Source: Asterochloris sp. CNOR1 (lineage: Eukaryota > Chlorophyta > Trebouxiophyceae > Trebouxiales > Trebouxiaceae). Taken from it: a DNA stretch of 64,000 nt. The notes under the pieces were generated by a model. The model was not told where the DNA came from. It searched no databases and was given only the letters and a program-made list of their open reading frames with translations. The position numbers were made by a program, and so were the translations under genes. The stretch's first letter is position 1, and each line of letters starts with the position of its first letter. Below, one piece after another: positions 23,301 through 35,400 of the stretch. The stretch lies in contig OZ017749.1 in assembly GCA_963969365.1 (NCBI GenBank), positions 2,852,001 through 2,916,000 on the forward strand, read 5' to 3'.

Positions 23301-24934
23301 TGGGCTGAGGCTTGGGGGGCAGTGGGCGCTGCCTGCTGACATGCCCTGCGCGGCAGCAGGGTGCTCAACATGCTGCACACCTGGGCCAGGGCCGGCCCAA
23401 TCAAAGCCAGCAGAGATCAGTCAGGTCAAGTCAGACAATTTCAGCACAACAGATTCATACATTTGGACCCAGAACAGGTGATGTTGCACAAATCCTTCAT
23501 GGGAGGAGCTGTCTGCTCTGCCCAGGAATATCTGCGCTGCATGCACGTGCCTACCTGACAGGCGGTTGCCGAACACCTCCACCCCAGAGGGCAGCAGGTG
23601 GTGCTCCCAGCAGGGATGCATGCCAGGCTCTCCTATGCCTGCAGCAGCTGCAGCCTCCTGCAGGGGGATCAAGCCAGGGGCTGCAGGGCCAGCGGTGCCC
23701 AGCAGCTCGCGATACAACATCCATGCCAGCGCTTGCTTCTGATACTTGAAGAGGGGATACTTGAGGCCTGCAAGGCAGAGGGCGGCTGCAGAGTGTGAGG
23801 TTCTCAAAAAGCTTGAGCCTGCAGCAGTAGCACGCCAGCAGCAGCGAGTAGTCAATGGCAAAGTCTGGTCCTGCAATCAAATCAGATGCTGACTGTTGCA
23901 GATTCAGAATGATACCAAAACCCACCCTCAGGCTGCTCCACCTCATAGCTCCAGCCGTTGGGACAGATGATGTTCTGAACATCTGTCCTCAGCGTGGCCA
24001 GGCGCTGGCGCCTCATACTGGCTGCGTCCCACTCAGGGGAGCTGCTGGGCCCTGCAGCTGCGGGCTGGCTGACGCCCACATGACTCTTGCCTGCTTGGCT
24101 GAGCTGCTTGCCTCCGTCTCGTGTCTGCCTGCTTGCTGCCTTCAGATGCGTGACCAGTGCAATGGCATCTGGGTCGCGGACACCCTGCGCCCACAAGATA
24201 TTACGTTTAATTGAGAAGGGCGAACAGGGTGCAGCAGCCTGCTTGCTGACTGGCAAGCAACTTCATTCTTGATGGCACAGTGCAGCATCTGGTTGGCCTG
24301 AGTCACCCACCTGGGGACTGTCAGCTTCTGCAAAGAAGCTGGGGAGCAGAGTGATCTGTGCCTTGACCAGGTAGCTGCAGCTCTCGAGTACGCCTGCACC
24401 CAGTGCCACCTCCCAACACTGTACTGCAGTGACCTGCAGGGCAGGGCAGGCAGATGCCAGCATGTTCTGGTCACAGAACCATCTGGTCAATGCAGAACAG
24501 CAGCCAAACTCAAGCAGTGAGCAGCCTACCTGAATTGCAACCCTCTGCTGCTGCAGCAGACGAAACAGGCAGCCAGCAGTGCTGGCAGAGTTCCTGGAAA
24601 CCTTTGCAGAGGCAGCCACATGCTGCTCCTGCAGAGCAGCCTGCAGTGTAAGCCAGACTGCAGACAAGGAAGCAGCCAATGGATCTGCATAAGGCTCTGC
24701 CTGTCACTGCAACTCTTCCAAGTGTTCAGTGTCAGGTCTGTGCCCACCTTGTGCAACAGAACCAGGGCCCCTTGTCTGGCCACAATCTGACTGCTGTCAG
24801 CAGTCAGGGAGCTAGATGATGCATGCCTGCAACCCAACAAACACATGTCAGCTATGCAACACCACTGCACATCAGAAGGAGCCTCTGAATCACCCCGCCA
24901 GTTCCAGCTCCAAAAGCCCAGCAGGGATTGCCAT
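11378..24934 (-). CDS. SHPRH: SHPRH-type SNF2 helicase / RING E3 ubiquitin ligase
   Basis: Rad5-like ATPase/ubiquitin ligase of the SHPRH family, which acts in post-replication repair and PCNA polyubiquitination (family knowledge). First exon 24934-24894 ([13 protein letters not shown]) joins in phase to [13 protein letters not shown]. Order of domains: [13 protein letters not shown] (Q-type motif, near 23740), [11 protein letters not shown] (Walker A, near 23270), [12 protein letters not shown] (Ia, near 22980), [13 protein letters not shown] (near 22160), FDEAQK (Walker B, near 21470), WAVTG plus TPMGP (motif III, split by an intron, 21380/21110). A long helical insert occupies about 20.1-13.2 kb. 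The C3HC4 RING is split between [13 protein letters not shown] (near 13110) and CGHFFCDNC...CPTC (12890-12820). Helicase C follows: KSLVFSQF (near 12440), [13 protein letters not shown] (near 11965), [20 protein letters not shown] (near 11740), stop at 11378. Several insert exons are unresolved, and I could not find a clear PHD or linker-histone module. Confidence 0.88.
15431..15740 (-). repeat. Echo copies of an SHPRH exon 5' edge with its acceptor
   Basis: The real exon edge near 15450 (plus strand atggtgcccagcagcacctg) recurs, progressively decayed, at about 15524-15555, 15622-15650 and 15708-15735. Each copy includes the ctgcag acceptor and about 20 bases of exon. All copies lie upstream in transcript order, inside the preceding intron region. 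Confidence 0.65.
16477..16497 (+). repeat. 21-base C homopolymer in an SHPRH intron
   Basis: Uninterrupted run of 21 C followed by further C-rich sequence, next to the echo repeats at 16514-16835. The minus-strand transcript would carry a poly-G tract here. Confidence 0.8.
16514..16835 (-). repeat. Tandem decayed copies of an SHPRH exon 3' edge
   Basis: A unit with the pattern cagcctgggctcc...cgcaac...cacctttgc...ctgcag occurs near 16514, 16670 and 16769, with a partial copy near 16620. The rightmost copy merges with the plausible coding exon to about 17000 (helical, Arg/Ala/Glu-rich). It follows a 21-base C run at 16477-16497. Confidence 0.55.
18245..18420 (-). repeat. Duplicated SHPRH exon fragment
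   Basis: Two adjacent related stretches encode [12 protein letters not shown] (coding copy, near 18270) and [12 protein letters not shown] (near 18380). Both are preceded on the minus strand by a ctgcaggctgc-type acceptor. The copy lies upstream in transcript order and has lost the downstream reading frame. Confidence 0.55.
19070..19335 (-). repeat. Duplicated SHPRH exon fragment
   Basis: The plus-strand pattern gcagctcagactgcag(c/t)tcc(c/t)tccag(g/a)a appears near 19077 and again near 19291. The higher-coordinate copy belongs to the coding exon ([10 protein letters not shown], part of the SNF2 ATPase insert). The lower copy lies in the following intron region and carries stops. Confidence 0.6.
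22660..22775 (-). repeat. Tandem repeat beside an SHPRH exon boundary
   Basis: Plus strand: a unit of about 46 bases (gcatgcttctcccc, then caagtggggtgccac, then ttggtga) is present twice in a row near 22679 and 22725, with a third partial copy near 22783. The coding exon [19 protein letters not shown] lies immediately to the left, and the copies contain its 5' edge. Confidence 0.6.
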
Positions 24935-25041
24935 CCTGTGCTACGAAATGCTGTAAGAAGATGCAGAAGAACGTCGTATACCCAGACATAGGTCAGCAGC
25001 TCAAGTTTGACTCCACTGTATCGTCAAACTCAGGGCAGGCA
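24935..25041. promoter_or_regulatory. Bidirectional promoter between SHPRH and the armadillo-repeat gene
   Basis: The proposed SHPRH start (24934, minus) and armadillo gene start (25042, plus) leave about 107 bp for both 5' regions. No clear TATA box or known box was seen. If the armadillo protein starts at the in-frame ATG at 24961 the gap shrinks further. Confidence 0.4.
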
Positions 25042-28000
25042 ATGCAAATTAGCAGTGCTCTCCGGCCTTGCCCTCACCATCCCATCAGATCGCACAGACC
25101 TCAGCAGCCTGCATTGTGCCCGCTCAGAAACGCAAAGGCTGCTGCAGGAAGGCGGCAAACAGCTTGGAATTCCCATGATGGGCAATGCCGTGGCCGAGGG
25201 CAGGTCTGCCAGGCAGCTGCCACCCAGGACCAGAAGGACGCGGCGCTCGATGCAGTCAGAGAGGAATTTTCAGACCCAGCCAAGAGGTCCGCAGCTGAGG
25301 AGGTGATTTCTGCAGCATTCATGGGCAAAGCTCTTTCTCTGGCGCCTTTCAGATGTCAGATGCGCAGCGATTTGGGCTGTCAAGCACCCCCGCCCAGGTC
25401 CTCTGAAAAATGAGCATACTCCACTTGCCTTTGCAGGAATACATGATGCGAATGCGCCAGATTCGCACCAAGATGCTGAGGGACAGGCAGGTGCTGGAAC
25501 GCCTGCTTGACGCCCTGAGAATAGATGAGACGCCGGAAGAGGAGGAGGAGGACGAGGTAGACGAGGACACCCTAGCTGATCGGGTGAGTTGAGACAGCAC
25601 CCATACGGACAGGGGTGCAGCTGTGCTCGAGGTCGGGATCGGCTGAGGTTTTGCTGCCCGCCTGTGGCATCAGCGCTGTGTTTGCTGCCCGGCCAGTCAA
25701 ATGTGTCTTCAGCGCTTTTCTACTGGGCCTCGCATGGTGGCCTGCAGAGCTGACGCAGCATCGTACGCACACCAGGTACGGTGACCAGGTGTGCAGGCAA
25801 GCCTGGAGGCTGCTTTGTTTGTATCCTTGATGCAAGGCCATGCAGTGCTTGAGTGGTGGGCGCTCCCGCCCTGCTGTGTATGTGGTGCCGGGCTTGTGTC
25901 TAGTGCAGCTGCTGAGCCAGATGGATTTTGCAGCTCAGAGAAGGTGGTTGCCCTGGGTGGCACCAGGGCATCTGGTGTTGCTGATCGCTTATGCTCCTCA
26001 CCTGCTGGCTGCCAGGCATGCTTCACAAATTTGACACACATGCCTGGCTGTGATGCACCAGGTGAGCCAGGGCTGTGTGGTCACTGTTGAGCATGCCCAG
26101 GCTGGACAAGTGCTGAGGTGGCTGCTGGTGCTGGGCTTGATGCCTGCCCATGCTGCAGGCGAGCATCGACCCCAAAAAGGGGGAGTGGCCGTCAGATGCC
26201 CCCGACCCGCAGCGCGTCAAGGAGGCCACAGAAGTGCTGACTGCCACCCTCATGCAGCAGAACGATGGGCTGGATAGGGAGCTGCGTCGACGGGTGGGGG
26301 TGCTGTCCTGCCTGCACATGTCTGAACACTGTGCAGCATGGCCTGCACTGGAAGCTGTGCTGGGGGTGAATGGGCCGCTTCTGATGTCCCGGGGTGATCT
26401 GGCCACAGGGAACTGTACTGGCACACCCTGCACAGCTTCCTCGCACGCGCTGCACATGCAAGGACACTCTTCAAGCAGGTTTGAGCTTGCGCATGATCGA
26501 GCTGCAGCAGCCCTGACCTTGCGTCCCTCTGCAGGTGGCAGATGCTGGGGGCCTGAACGTGATGCTGGACCTTCTGGCCTCCACAGTATATCCGCCAGAG
26601 CGGGAGTCGATGATACAGTATGCCAGCTACCTGCAGGGCCTGCTCGTGGTGGCGCTGGGTAACATCACACAGGAGGACTTCAACGGGTGGGTGGTGTAAC
26701 CCGCCTGGTTCACAGAAGGTTGTCAGCTGCAAGAGGATAAGGAAGAGCCTGCAAGACTGCAGTGCTCACAACCCTGCTTGCTTTGGGGGGTGGGCTGGGC
26801 GGGGCCAATGCGAGGAAAGGATGAGCAATTGCAGTCTGCGGCTCCTGCTGCCAATCGTTGGCCTTTGCTCTCAGTGCCTCAAGCCATGGCTGCCTGCCCT
26901 TCCACCCTCTGGCCTCAACTGGTCTGGTGTGACTGCGTCCTGCAGGCTGCTGATCCGCAGGCTGGTTCGCCTGCATGCCGTGCCCCTGTTTGCGCTGGTC
27001 TACCAGTGCAAGCATGCGGCCCAGGTCACTGCTCACAACATCGTCTCCACGCTGTGGCGCTGGTCAGCCGTGGGCTATGATGTTCGGCAGCAGGTGCGCA
27101 CACCTTCTAGGGGCTGCTGCTCTGCTTGTGTACCAGATGGGATGGCTGTGTCCAAGGGACGAGCGGCCGCGGCTGAGCACCTCCCAGGCTGCCATCGTCA
27201 GGAGGCAGCTGATACCCACCCTCGTAGCTCAGACATGCAGGTCACCTACCTGCGATCAATTAGCAGAGCACTGCATCTGCCGCCTGCAGATAGGCCAAGC
27301 AGCAGCCCCAGTGGGGCTTAGGCCTCCCTCCAACTTGCCGTGCAGGTCGGCGCCCCCATCTTGGGGTGGGCAAGCCTCCATCTGCCAACGCTGCCTGCGT
27401 TTTACACCGCTTCTTGGCATGTGTAGGTGTGGAACATTGGCTTGGGTGGCATGGTGTTAGGCATGCTTCCCCCTGCAGACGCAGCTGCTGCCCACTCAAA
27501 GTATTTGTGGCCCACCACCACTGTGCAGCCTGATGTGTGTTGCTGGATCGATGACATTTTATGTTCTGCACTGCTGTGCAGGTGCGGGAGAATGACATGG
27601 CAGCCATGGTCACAGACCTGCTGCGGCCCACCAGCAACCTGGAGATCCGTGTTGATGTGGCTCATCAGCTTGCCCACTATGTGCCCTCGCCGGACCAGGA
27701 AGAGGAATTTGATGCCCACAAGGCAGATGTGAAGCTGGCAGAGGGCCTGGTGCAGCGCGGAGCACCTGTGCAGCTCATTGAGATGATGGGAGTGAGTCGC
27801 CGGGGAATGCGTAGCCTGGGCTCTGGGAATTTGTAGTGGACTCTGTAGGGTGTGGATGCCACCTCACATCTGAGGGCAGAGAGGCCCTGTGGAGACAAGG
27901 CATCGCCTCTGCAGCTCAACCATCGGGCCGGCAGTAACTGAATATGCGCCTGTGCTGGCTTGCAGCTGTTCAACATGGCCGCAGCCAGACATCAGTCATG

Positions 28001-29090
28001 CAGTTGCTCACTCAGGCTGGTTCTGCACACTCACTGGGATGGCGTCATCCCTCATCAGAGCAGCATCTGCCTGCGCGCAGGCTCCATGTGTCCTTCTCTG
28101 ATTGCAATCTGCACAGTGGCTCACAGCCATCAATGTGACCCAACTGCAGGTGCGAACCCCGCCCCTCAACATTGTGCAACATAGGTGCTGGCTGCTTGAA
28201 GACTTGTGAGGGCACAAACAGCCATCATGCCTTGCCTGCAGGCAGAGCTCCGCCCTCAGTGTTCGACGCAAGTGCCCTGCAAGCACTGACCGTAACCAGC
28301 AGGTGACACCTGTCCTGCCCTGCAGGTGCAGCACCCACCCCAGGTGCGCACTGCAGGCGCCCAGGCGCTGGGCGTCCTGGCCACCTTCTGCCGCGCAGCC
28401 CGGCCCACCATGATCGACATGGCTGTGGACCCCGTGGTGGCCATGCTGCAGCCCGGCGGCGACTCCAGCCTGCAGGAGGCTGCCTGCATGCTGACAGCCA
28501 TCCTGGGAATGCCAGACCCGGACGCCCAGGGGAGGGCGGCTGTGCACGAGGACGCACTCAAATTCGCCTCGGCCGGGGCTCTGCACGCGCTGGCCCGCCT
28601 CATGGAGCCCGATCAGCCGGCCATGCTGCAAGTCCTGGGGGTGCAGGCCTTTGGCTTGCTGCTGGGGGCGGTCCCTGACACACGCATGCAGCGCACTGCG
28701 ATGGACTCTGGGGCTCTCACCAGCCTCGTGCGCATTTTGGAGACGTTGAACCCGGATACTCAGGCCAGGCCCCAGTCGGAGCTTTTGGAGCTGCCAAACG
28801 AGCAGCAGGAGATGTTGCAATTCCAAGCCGCCCAGGCTCTGGGCCTGTCAGCCATCTCACAGCCTGCCTTTGCCGAGCGGCTGCAAAGTACTGGGGCCCT
28901 CGAGCAGATGGCAAGGGTTGGCAACGACACTAGACTCAATGTGGAAATGAGGGAGGTCATTATGAGCATGTGGTATGCCCTTGAGGATCCCAAGGCCTAC
29001 TCCAGACCTGCGACTGACGCAGAGGCTGAGGTTGATGGGGATGCAGAGGCAGATGCTGAGGTTGATGATGATGTAGAGGTTAAAGTATAG
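25042..29090 (+). CDS. Armadillo/HEAT-repeat protein with acidic tail, probably organelle targeted
   Basis: Exons, all phase-consistent: 25042-25302, 25437-25583, 26159-26293, 26535-26686, 26946-27093, 27582-27791, 28117-28149 (33 bases, in phase but tentative), 28326-29090; about 616 residues. The N terminus (MQISSALRPCPHHP...) is Arg/Ser/Ala-rich, like a transit peptide. A charged helix (EYMMRMRQIRTKMLRDRQ) and an acidic patch follow. Residues from about 140 onward are Leu/Ala-rich helical repeats of roughly 40 residues typical of ARM/HEAT folds (for example RTAGAQALGVLATFC, LQEAACMLTAILGM, MLQVLGVQAFGLLLG, LQFQAAQALGLSAI). The C terminus is a repetitive Asp/Glu/Val tail. Likely a scaffold; no enzyme motif or specific ortholog was recognised. 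It is divergent from SHPRH and convergent with the coiled-coil gene. Confidence 0.8.
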
Positions 29091-29466
29091 TGCACAAGTT
29101 TACGAAGATCATACATCTTCAGCAGGGCATACACTGTGCAGGGTTGAATCAGGAACTCGTTTGCAGACAGCACAAGAACATTAAAACGCAATGAACTAAG
29201 ATGAAGTGACTATCAATGCATGTCGTTGCATCACCTGCCCGGGCTCTCAGCCACGAGCAAACCAGTAGGGGCTGGGAGGCTTCAGGTCATGCTTAGCTTG
29301 AGGCCAGGTCCACTCCTCAACAGCCTTGACAGCCTCAGAAGCCACTGCCTTTTGCAATGCATCCTTGCCTGCAGCACAGTGAGCAAGTTGCCAACAGGGG
29401 TCAGGCCTGGATTCATTTGAAGCTGCCCCATCCGGAGGTGCTCACATTTCCTGACAAGGCCCACCC
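29091..29466. other. Convergent intergenic region
   Basis: Lies between two stop codons that face each other (armadillo gene at 29090, coiled-coil gene at 29467). It must hold both 3' ends. The composition is lower in GC than the flanks; no exon or structured element was seen. Confidence 0.5.
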
Positions 29467-32400
29467 TCAACTATGCACTGGGAGCCGCTGCAACTTGCAG
29501 GTAGGCTTTGTGATCAAGGAATCACCATGCTTGACGGCGGCAGCAGCACTCTTCAGCCCCTCTCTTTTGATCAGTGCAAAGTCCTGGGGGCCTGCTGGAG
29601 GAGCGCTGGATGCCGCTGGCAGTCCGACTTCCCTCAGGAAGCCTGTCAAGTTGTACCCCTCGCTGCGCGCGGCCGCGTCAGCCACCAGCTTGGAGGCCTG
29701 TGCCTGCGGGCAGAGCGCAGTGCAAGCACTCTGTAAGTTATTGCAAGTGTATCTGCCGACCAATGGGTTTCGAGACACATGTGGTGCGGTTGTTGGGCTG
29801 TCAGTGCAAGCTGGCCCCTGCACCTCTCTTGCAGACGCCCAAGTCCAAGAGGTAGATGTGCTGCATACCACATTACCCCAGCCTAACCACTGCTAGTTGG
29901 CGCCCTGTCCGCCTGCCCACCCTCAAGATACAAAAGGTGATCTGCATGTCTGGTCTGAGTGCAGGCTGCAGCTGAGCCAGGCTTGCACCCATAGTCAGTC
30001 CATTCTGCGTCACCTGCAGCCCGCCAGTGCTTGTGCTGCTAGGCCTCCTGTTCTCCTGGTCGTTGCAGGCCACAGGAGAGGGCAGACGCGGCGCCCTCTG
30101 CCCGCCCAGCGCCCCCATCTGCTCCTGCACCCGGCCCACAGGGCTCAGCACCGCCACCGCATCCTCTGACCAGCCAGCGTTGCTCTGGGGGTGGGCATCC
30201 CCCGCTGCTGCTGGGCTGCCTGCGCTGCCAGACACCTGCAGGGTGGCTGCCCTGATGGGAAACCGCTGTGGTGGGCCTGGCATACAGGGCGCAGGCGCAA
30301 AACAGCACTCTCCTGCTGGCAGGTGCTGAGAGGCTCTGGTGGCTTTCCACCCTGGCTGCCAGTCATTAAATCATTGGCGCCCTGGCTGTTCCTGAGGGCA
30401 GGTGTTGACCCTGGGGCATCAGGGTGAACCTGCTGCTGCTCCCGTGGCTTACCCTACGCGCTTTCTCTGAGTGGTGTCTGGCACAGGGCATCAGCCCGCA
30501 CCGCTTAGTGCTTCCACTGAACGGACCGGGGTGCTGTCCCTGAGGGGCAGCCATCAAGACAGGAGCATCGGGCACACCTGCTGCCGCTCCACCCGAATGC
30601 CCTGGGTGCCGTCTCTGAAGGCGCCAGCTGGTAGAGATGTGGTGGAGCCAACAGAGGCCCCGGCGGTGCACTGCCCCTCTGCCAAAACGTGCAGCAGGGC
30701 AGGCTGGGAGGGTGTGGCTGGCTGCAGGGGGCTGCCGTCTGGGCCATTGGGACACAGGCTTGAGCGGGACTCCCTGCAACGCAATGATAAGTTCTTGGCC
30801 CAAAGCCTCTACCTGGCGGACTGAGGTGCTGGTGAACTCAGAGTTGCCCGAGTGCAGGGCCAGAGAAGCGGTATGACATCAGTCCACCCTCTGCCCGCAG
30901 CAATGTGTCCATGATTGGCACCCCTCAAGGCAGTCACAGGGTGTCCTGGGGACATGCACAGGCAGGGATGCACATGTGGTGGAGCGGCTGCTATACTTGA
31001 CGGACCCAAACTCCGCAGACTGCTCCAGCGAGGGCAGGGGCAGCTGAACGCCGCCCTCCACGCTGCAAGCCACTGAGGTGTTGCCCCTGCAGGCAATGCC
31101 ACTCTGGTGACATGCAGGGACACTCCAGGCACCTGCAGCAGATCCGGAGGCTTGTGCCTCCTGATTGTCAGGAAGCACCCTGCTGCAGCGGCTCACCCTG
31201 AGGGTGCAGACATCCTGTGCTGTCCTGCCAAGAGAGCCAGGCTGCAACAATCACAGTGCTGGCGCTACCTTCCATAGTGATGGTGTTGCCTTTAACAGCA
31301 TTCTCCGCCTCACAACTGGTTGGCCCACCTGGTGCGCAGAGCAGGTCGGGCGCTGGGGGTGGCCAGGCCTGCTGCCATTGCCTTGCACTGCGCCTGGCTG
31401 CTGCTCAGGGTGGTGGACAGGCTCATGCGGGCCACCTTCATCATTTCCTGCAGGGTGGCCTCCGCTTTCAGTCCCAGTGGGGGCCAGCCGCAGGAGTGCA
31501 GTGCACATGCTGCGCTATCAGAGTCCTGTGTTGCTGGTGGTGAATGTCCTGGTGCTCATCCAGGAAGGAGCGTACTGGCCGCTCAGGCATCTGGGGCCAG
31601 GCGACAAGGACGCCGCGCACCAGGTGTGCTGCACAGGCAGCAGCGTGGGCGCACCATGACCGTCTCGACCTGCGAGGCCAGCTGCTGCTTCAGGTCCTCC
31701 TGCTCCGCGACCAGCGCAGCCTCGCGCTCTGACGACGCCTGGGCCTGGCCCTACAGGCAGGGCTCACTGTTGCATGGTGCATCCGCCCCAATGCTGTGAA
31801 GTGCCAGGTCCGGGTCACCTGCCACACAAAGGCTGCCAGCCGGACTGAACAGGGCGGCTCAGGCAGCACATGCCTTGACGGCGCACTGCATGCAGCTGCA
31901 GTTCGTGGCTGCACCAAAATATGGCCACATGCTGTTCTGGGCTCACCTGCAGAGTCTGCAGCTGCTCCTGAACAGCACCAACAGTGGCTGCCAGCCCATC
32001 GCACTCCTGCTGCTTGCCTGCCAGCGCCCCCTTTGCGGCCGCCAGCTCGTCAGAGGCGATGGCCAGGCTGGCAGCCATCTGGTCCAGGGCTGCACGCCCG
32101 CTTGCTGCCTGGGCTCCGCTCTGTTCCGCCTCTGCGAGCTGAGCCTGCATGGCAGCCTGGATCACTGCTGGCCTCCACCCACTGAAGGAGTGTCCTGCCT
32201 CTGGCAGCCCTGACCCCTGGAGACGCAACTTTGGGGACAGCCTTGCACATCAGGCAGTCTGACACAATGTGCAGCCTACCAGCTGCTGCATGGCTGCGCT
32301 CCACACCATGGCAGCAGCAACAGGGAACAACCCTAACCCCTGTTATCTCAGCCGCCAAAACAGAACAACCTTTTGAGGCTTGCACCTTCTGCACGCTGCA

Positions 32401-35400
32401 CATAGAGCGTGACCCTGCTGCACGCTGCAGCTTCAGGATGTGTGCTGTCAGCTGAGCTACATCTGCAGCTGCCACGTGCAAGATTCTATAATGCTGAGTG
32501 CTGTCAACTGGCTGCGCTGCTGTGATCTGCAAGAGGCGGACTCTCTGCCAGAAATGGCCTCTCTGCTGTATGCAGCAGCCTGGCCATCTTTTTTAAGCTG
32601 CTTCCAAGGGGCCTGCAGAGCCTATCTGCAGAGACAGCAGTCTGGCAGTCCTGCAGAGGAACTGGAACAAGGGCACAGGCAGGAGCTATCACTCCATGCA
32701 GGGTCTGATCGTCTGGCAGCCACAACAGCCACTGGCTGCCAGGAGCCTGGCTGCCAACCCCAGATGGCTGCTTGTGCAGCTTGCCTGAGCTGCCTCCAGG
32801 GCTGCCTGCGCCTGCGTCAGGTCGGCCTCCAGCTGGCAGCACTCCCCCTCTCGCTGGTTGAGGGCCTCCTGTGTGTTCTGCAGCTGCCCCTGTGCCTGGT
32901 CCAGCCACAGCCGCAGGTCTGCCACCGCCTTGTCCTTGCTTTGCAGCTCTGTCTGCAGGCAGCCAGACCGCTTTGCCAGGGTTGTGGCAGCTGTGGGCAT
33001 CAGCCATGCAGCGTCTGCTCAGTCCTTTGCCTCCTGTCAAAGATGAAGGCAGCCTGGCAGCAGCACAAGCACTGCAGCTTGTTGTGCAGACAGACAGAGA
33101 ACAGCACGTCAAAGTCTATGGCACCAGCTGGCAGCACCAGCATATGCACCACACAAGGCAAGCTGAATGATGCACGGCAGGCAACTGCCTTTTGAAAATC
33201 CAAGCAGGAAGCACACAGCCACAGCCTTGACCCTACAGTGACTCATCAGAGGTGGCTGGCACGTGAGTGACTATGAGGTACAAGTCTGATGTTCTACTGC
33301 AGGCAAGTTGCCACTAACCTTCACGGGCACACTCAAGTCTAGCAACCCATTGCGAGTGCCACATCAAGACCTTGAGCAACACATCACAGTCGACCTTACA
33401 GGCCCCCACGACCGCCCCCAGCAGACAGTTGGCAGCACACCAGGCCTTTGGGCGCTGCACCTGTTCAGTTCTCCACATATGCGGTCATTTGCCTTCAAGG
33501 GCTGCTGAAGCGCAGGCCTGCAATGATGCATCTTGCAGGACCCAGATGAGCGCCACATGCAGATCTATTCAGGGTGTCATCCCCACCTTCAGGCGCAGGG
33601 TGACGTCCAGCAGCTCCTGGTTCAGGGCCAGCAGCTGGTCGTCGCGCTCCTCAATGGTGGCCCGCAGCTCGTTGGCATGGGCCTGCAGCTCGCAGAACTC
33701 CCCCTGGACACGCACCCACTCCTGCACAGGGAGCTCAGTCTCAGGAGGCACCAGCATGGGGAATTCACATGGGGCCTGCAGCTCGCAGGATTCCCGCGGG
33801 GCATGACCGCTCCTGCACAGGGCAGGAGTCGAGCTGCTGAGAGAGATGGAATTCTGCCCTGGGCTTGCAGTCGCTTCTGGAGAGGGAATGCAGACTCAGG
33901 TTGCCAGCTTGAGGGGTCATATGGGGCTTGCAGGCCACAGAATTTGCACTGTGGACACATCTGCACGGCCAGCAGTCACGTCAAGCCAAAGATTTGCATG
34001 TGGATTGATGTGCCGCCAGGGACGTGCATCACTTCGGCAGGAGTTGCTTGCATTTGTGAGGCAGACTGGCTACACATTTCCAGCTGAGGGGCCAGGCGAT
34101 GTCATGAGCTTGGGAACAGCACACTCGCTATCTCCTTCCCAAACACTGGGAGGCAGCACTTGCCTGCATCTGCTCCTTCTTGACAACCACGACGCGGTGC
34201 TGCAGGCAGTAATCCTGCAGAGCTGTCTCCAGGGAACGGCCAGGGGCTGCCTCCAGCTCAGCCACACGGCCAGCCAGCTGCTGCACCTGCAGGAACACAG
34301 TCATTCAGGCCAAGAGAACTCATGAACTGCTGATAGTGTGCCTGGTCAACATGGCCTGACCAGCAGAATGCTGAAGCAGCCACACATTGCCTGCTTTGAG
34401 CTGCTGAGCATTCCAGCAGAGCGGTTGATGCGGAGGCGGCTGGTGCACAAAGCTGCTGGACGCAGCCTAGACGCCCACACAGCTGCAGTGTTGCATACAT
34501 TCCTCTCACCTTGGTCTGCGAAGCCTGCTGTGCCCCAAGCGTGCCCTGCAGAACCCGAGCCTGATGCTGCAGCTCTGCCTTCAGGCTGCCCACGGCTGCC
34601 TGGGAGCTTCTCTGCAGGGCCACAAAAGGGCTCTTGGCGTCAGGCATGATGCCAAACAGTAGTGGTGCTGAGACCCTGCGAGCGCCACAGTAGTGCTTCA
34701 CATCTGTAAGCATAGCATGGGCCACACACCAAGTATGTCACCTCAGGCCCACCCACCTGGGATGCCACAGCTGCAGCGAACCTGCCCTGCAGGTCCTTCA
34801 TTGCCTTGCGCACCGTCTGCAGCATCTGCACCTGCTTGCAGCAGACCGCCAGCAGCCAGATTGCTGCCAGCGCACAGAGAGTGCCTGAAAAACAGCAAGC
34901 AGGATGCTGCCATTGAGTGCACAATGCTGATTGAGGGGGGGCTGCTCATGCACCATGCATGCTAGTTGGCACACAGGCCTCAGCTGACTGAAGCAGATTG
35001 CTGCTTAAGAAACAGTTCAGGTGTCACTGAGTGTTCCACCTGCATTGGCGAGATTGTCCATCTGGGCTTCACTCATCTCAAAGTGCTGGCCTTTCTTGGT
35101 GCCCTCTGTGTGCATCCTGCATCACAGTAAAGCTTTTGTAAGACCTTAAGCAGGTCACCAGACTACCACAAATGTCCCTTTGGCAGAGAAATGGCGTGGG
35201 AGGGCAGCAACCTGAATCTTGCTGGTTGCATCTGCCAGCTGGAACCTGACGGCCTACGAGGACTTCCAAGTGGTGCAGCCCATGTGCCCACATTGCAGCC
35301 AGCAAATTTGCAGAAAGGCAGCCTCAACAGTACACAGCAATCACAGCACAGAGGTGCAAGGGCAGTCACTCCAGCTCCTGTCCAATACATCTGCCAGCTG

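Noticed and set aside
28008-28826. 272-codon minus-strand frame opposite the last armadillo exon
   Set aside because: It is a GC-driven antisense frame; the plus strand has the helical repeats, splice phases and acidic tail.
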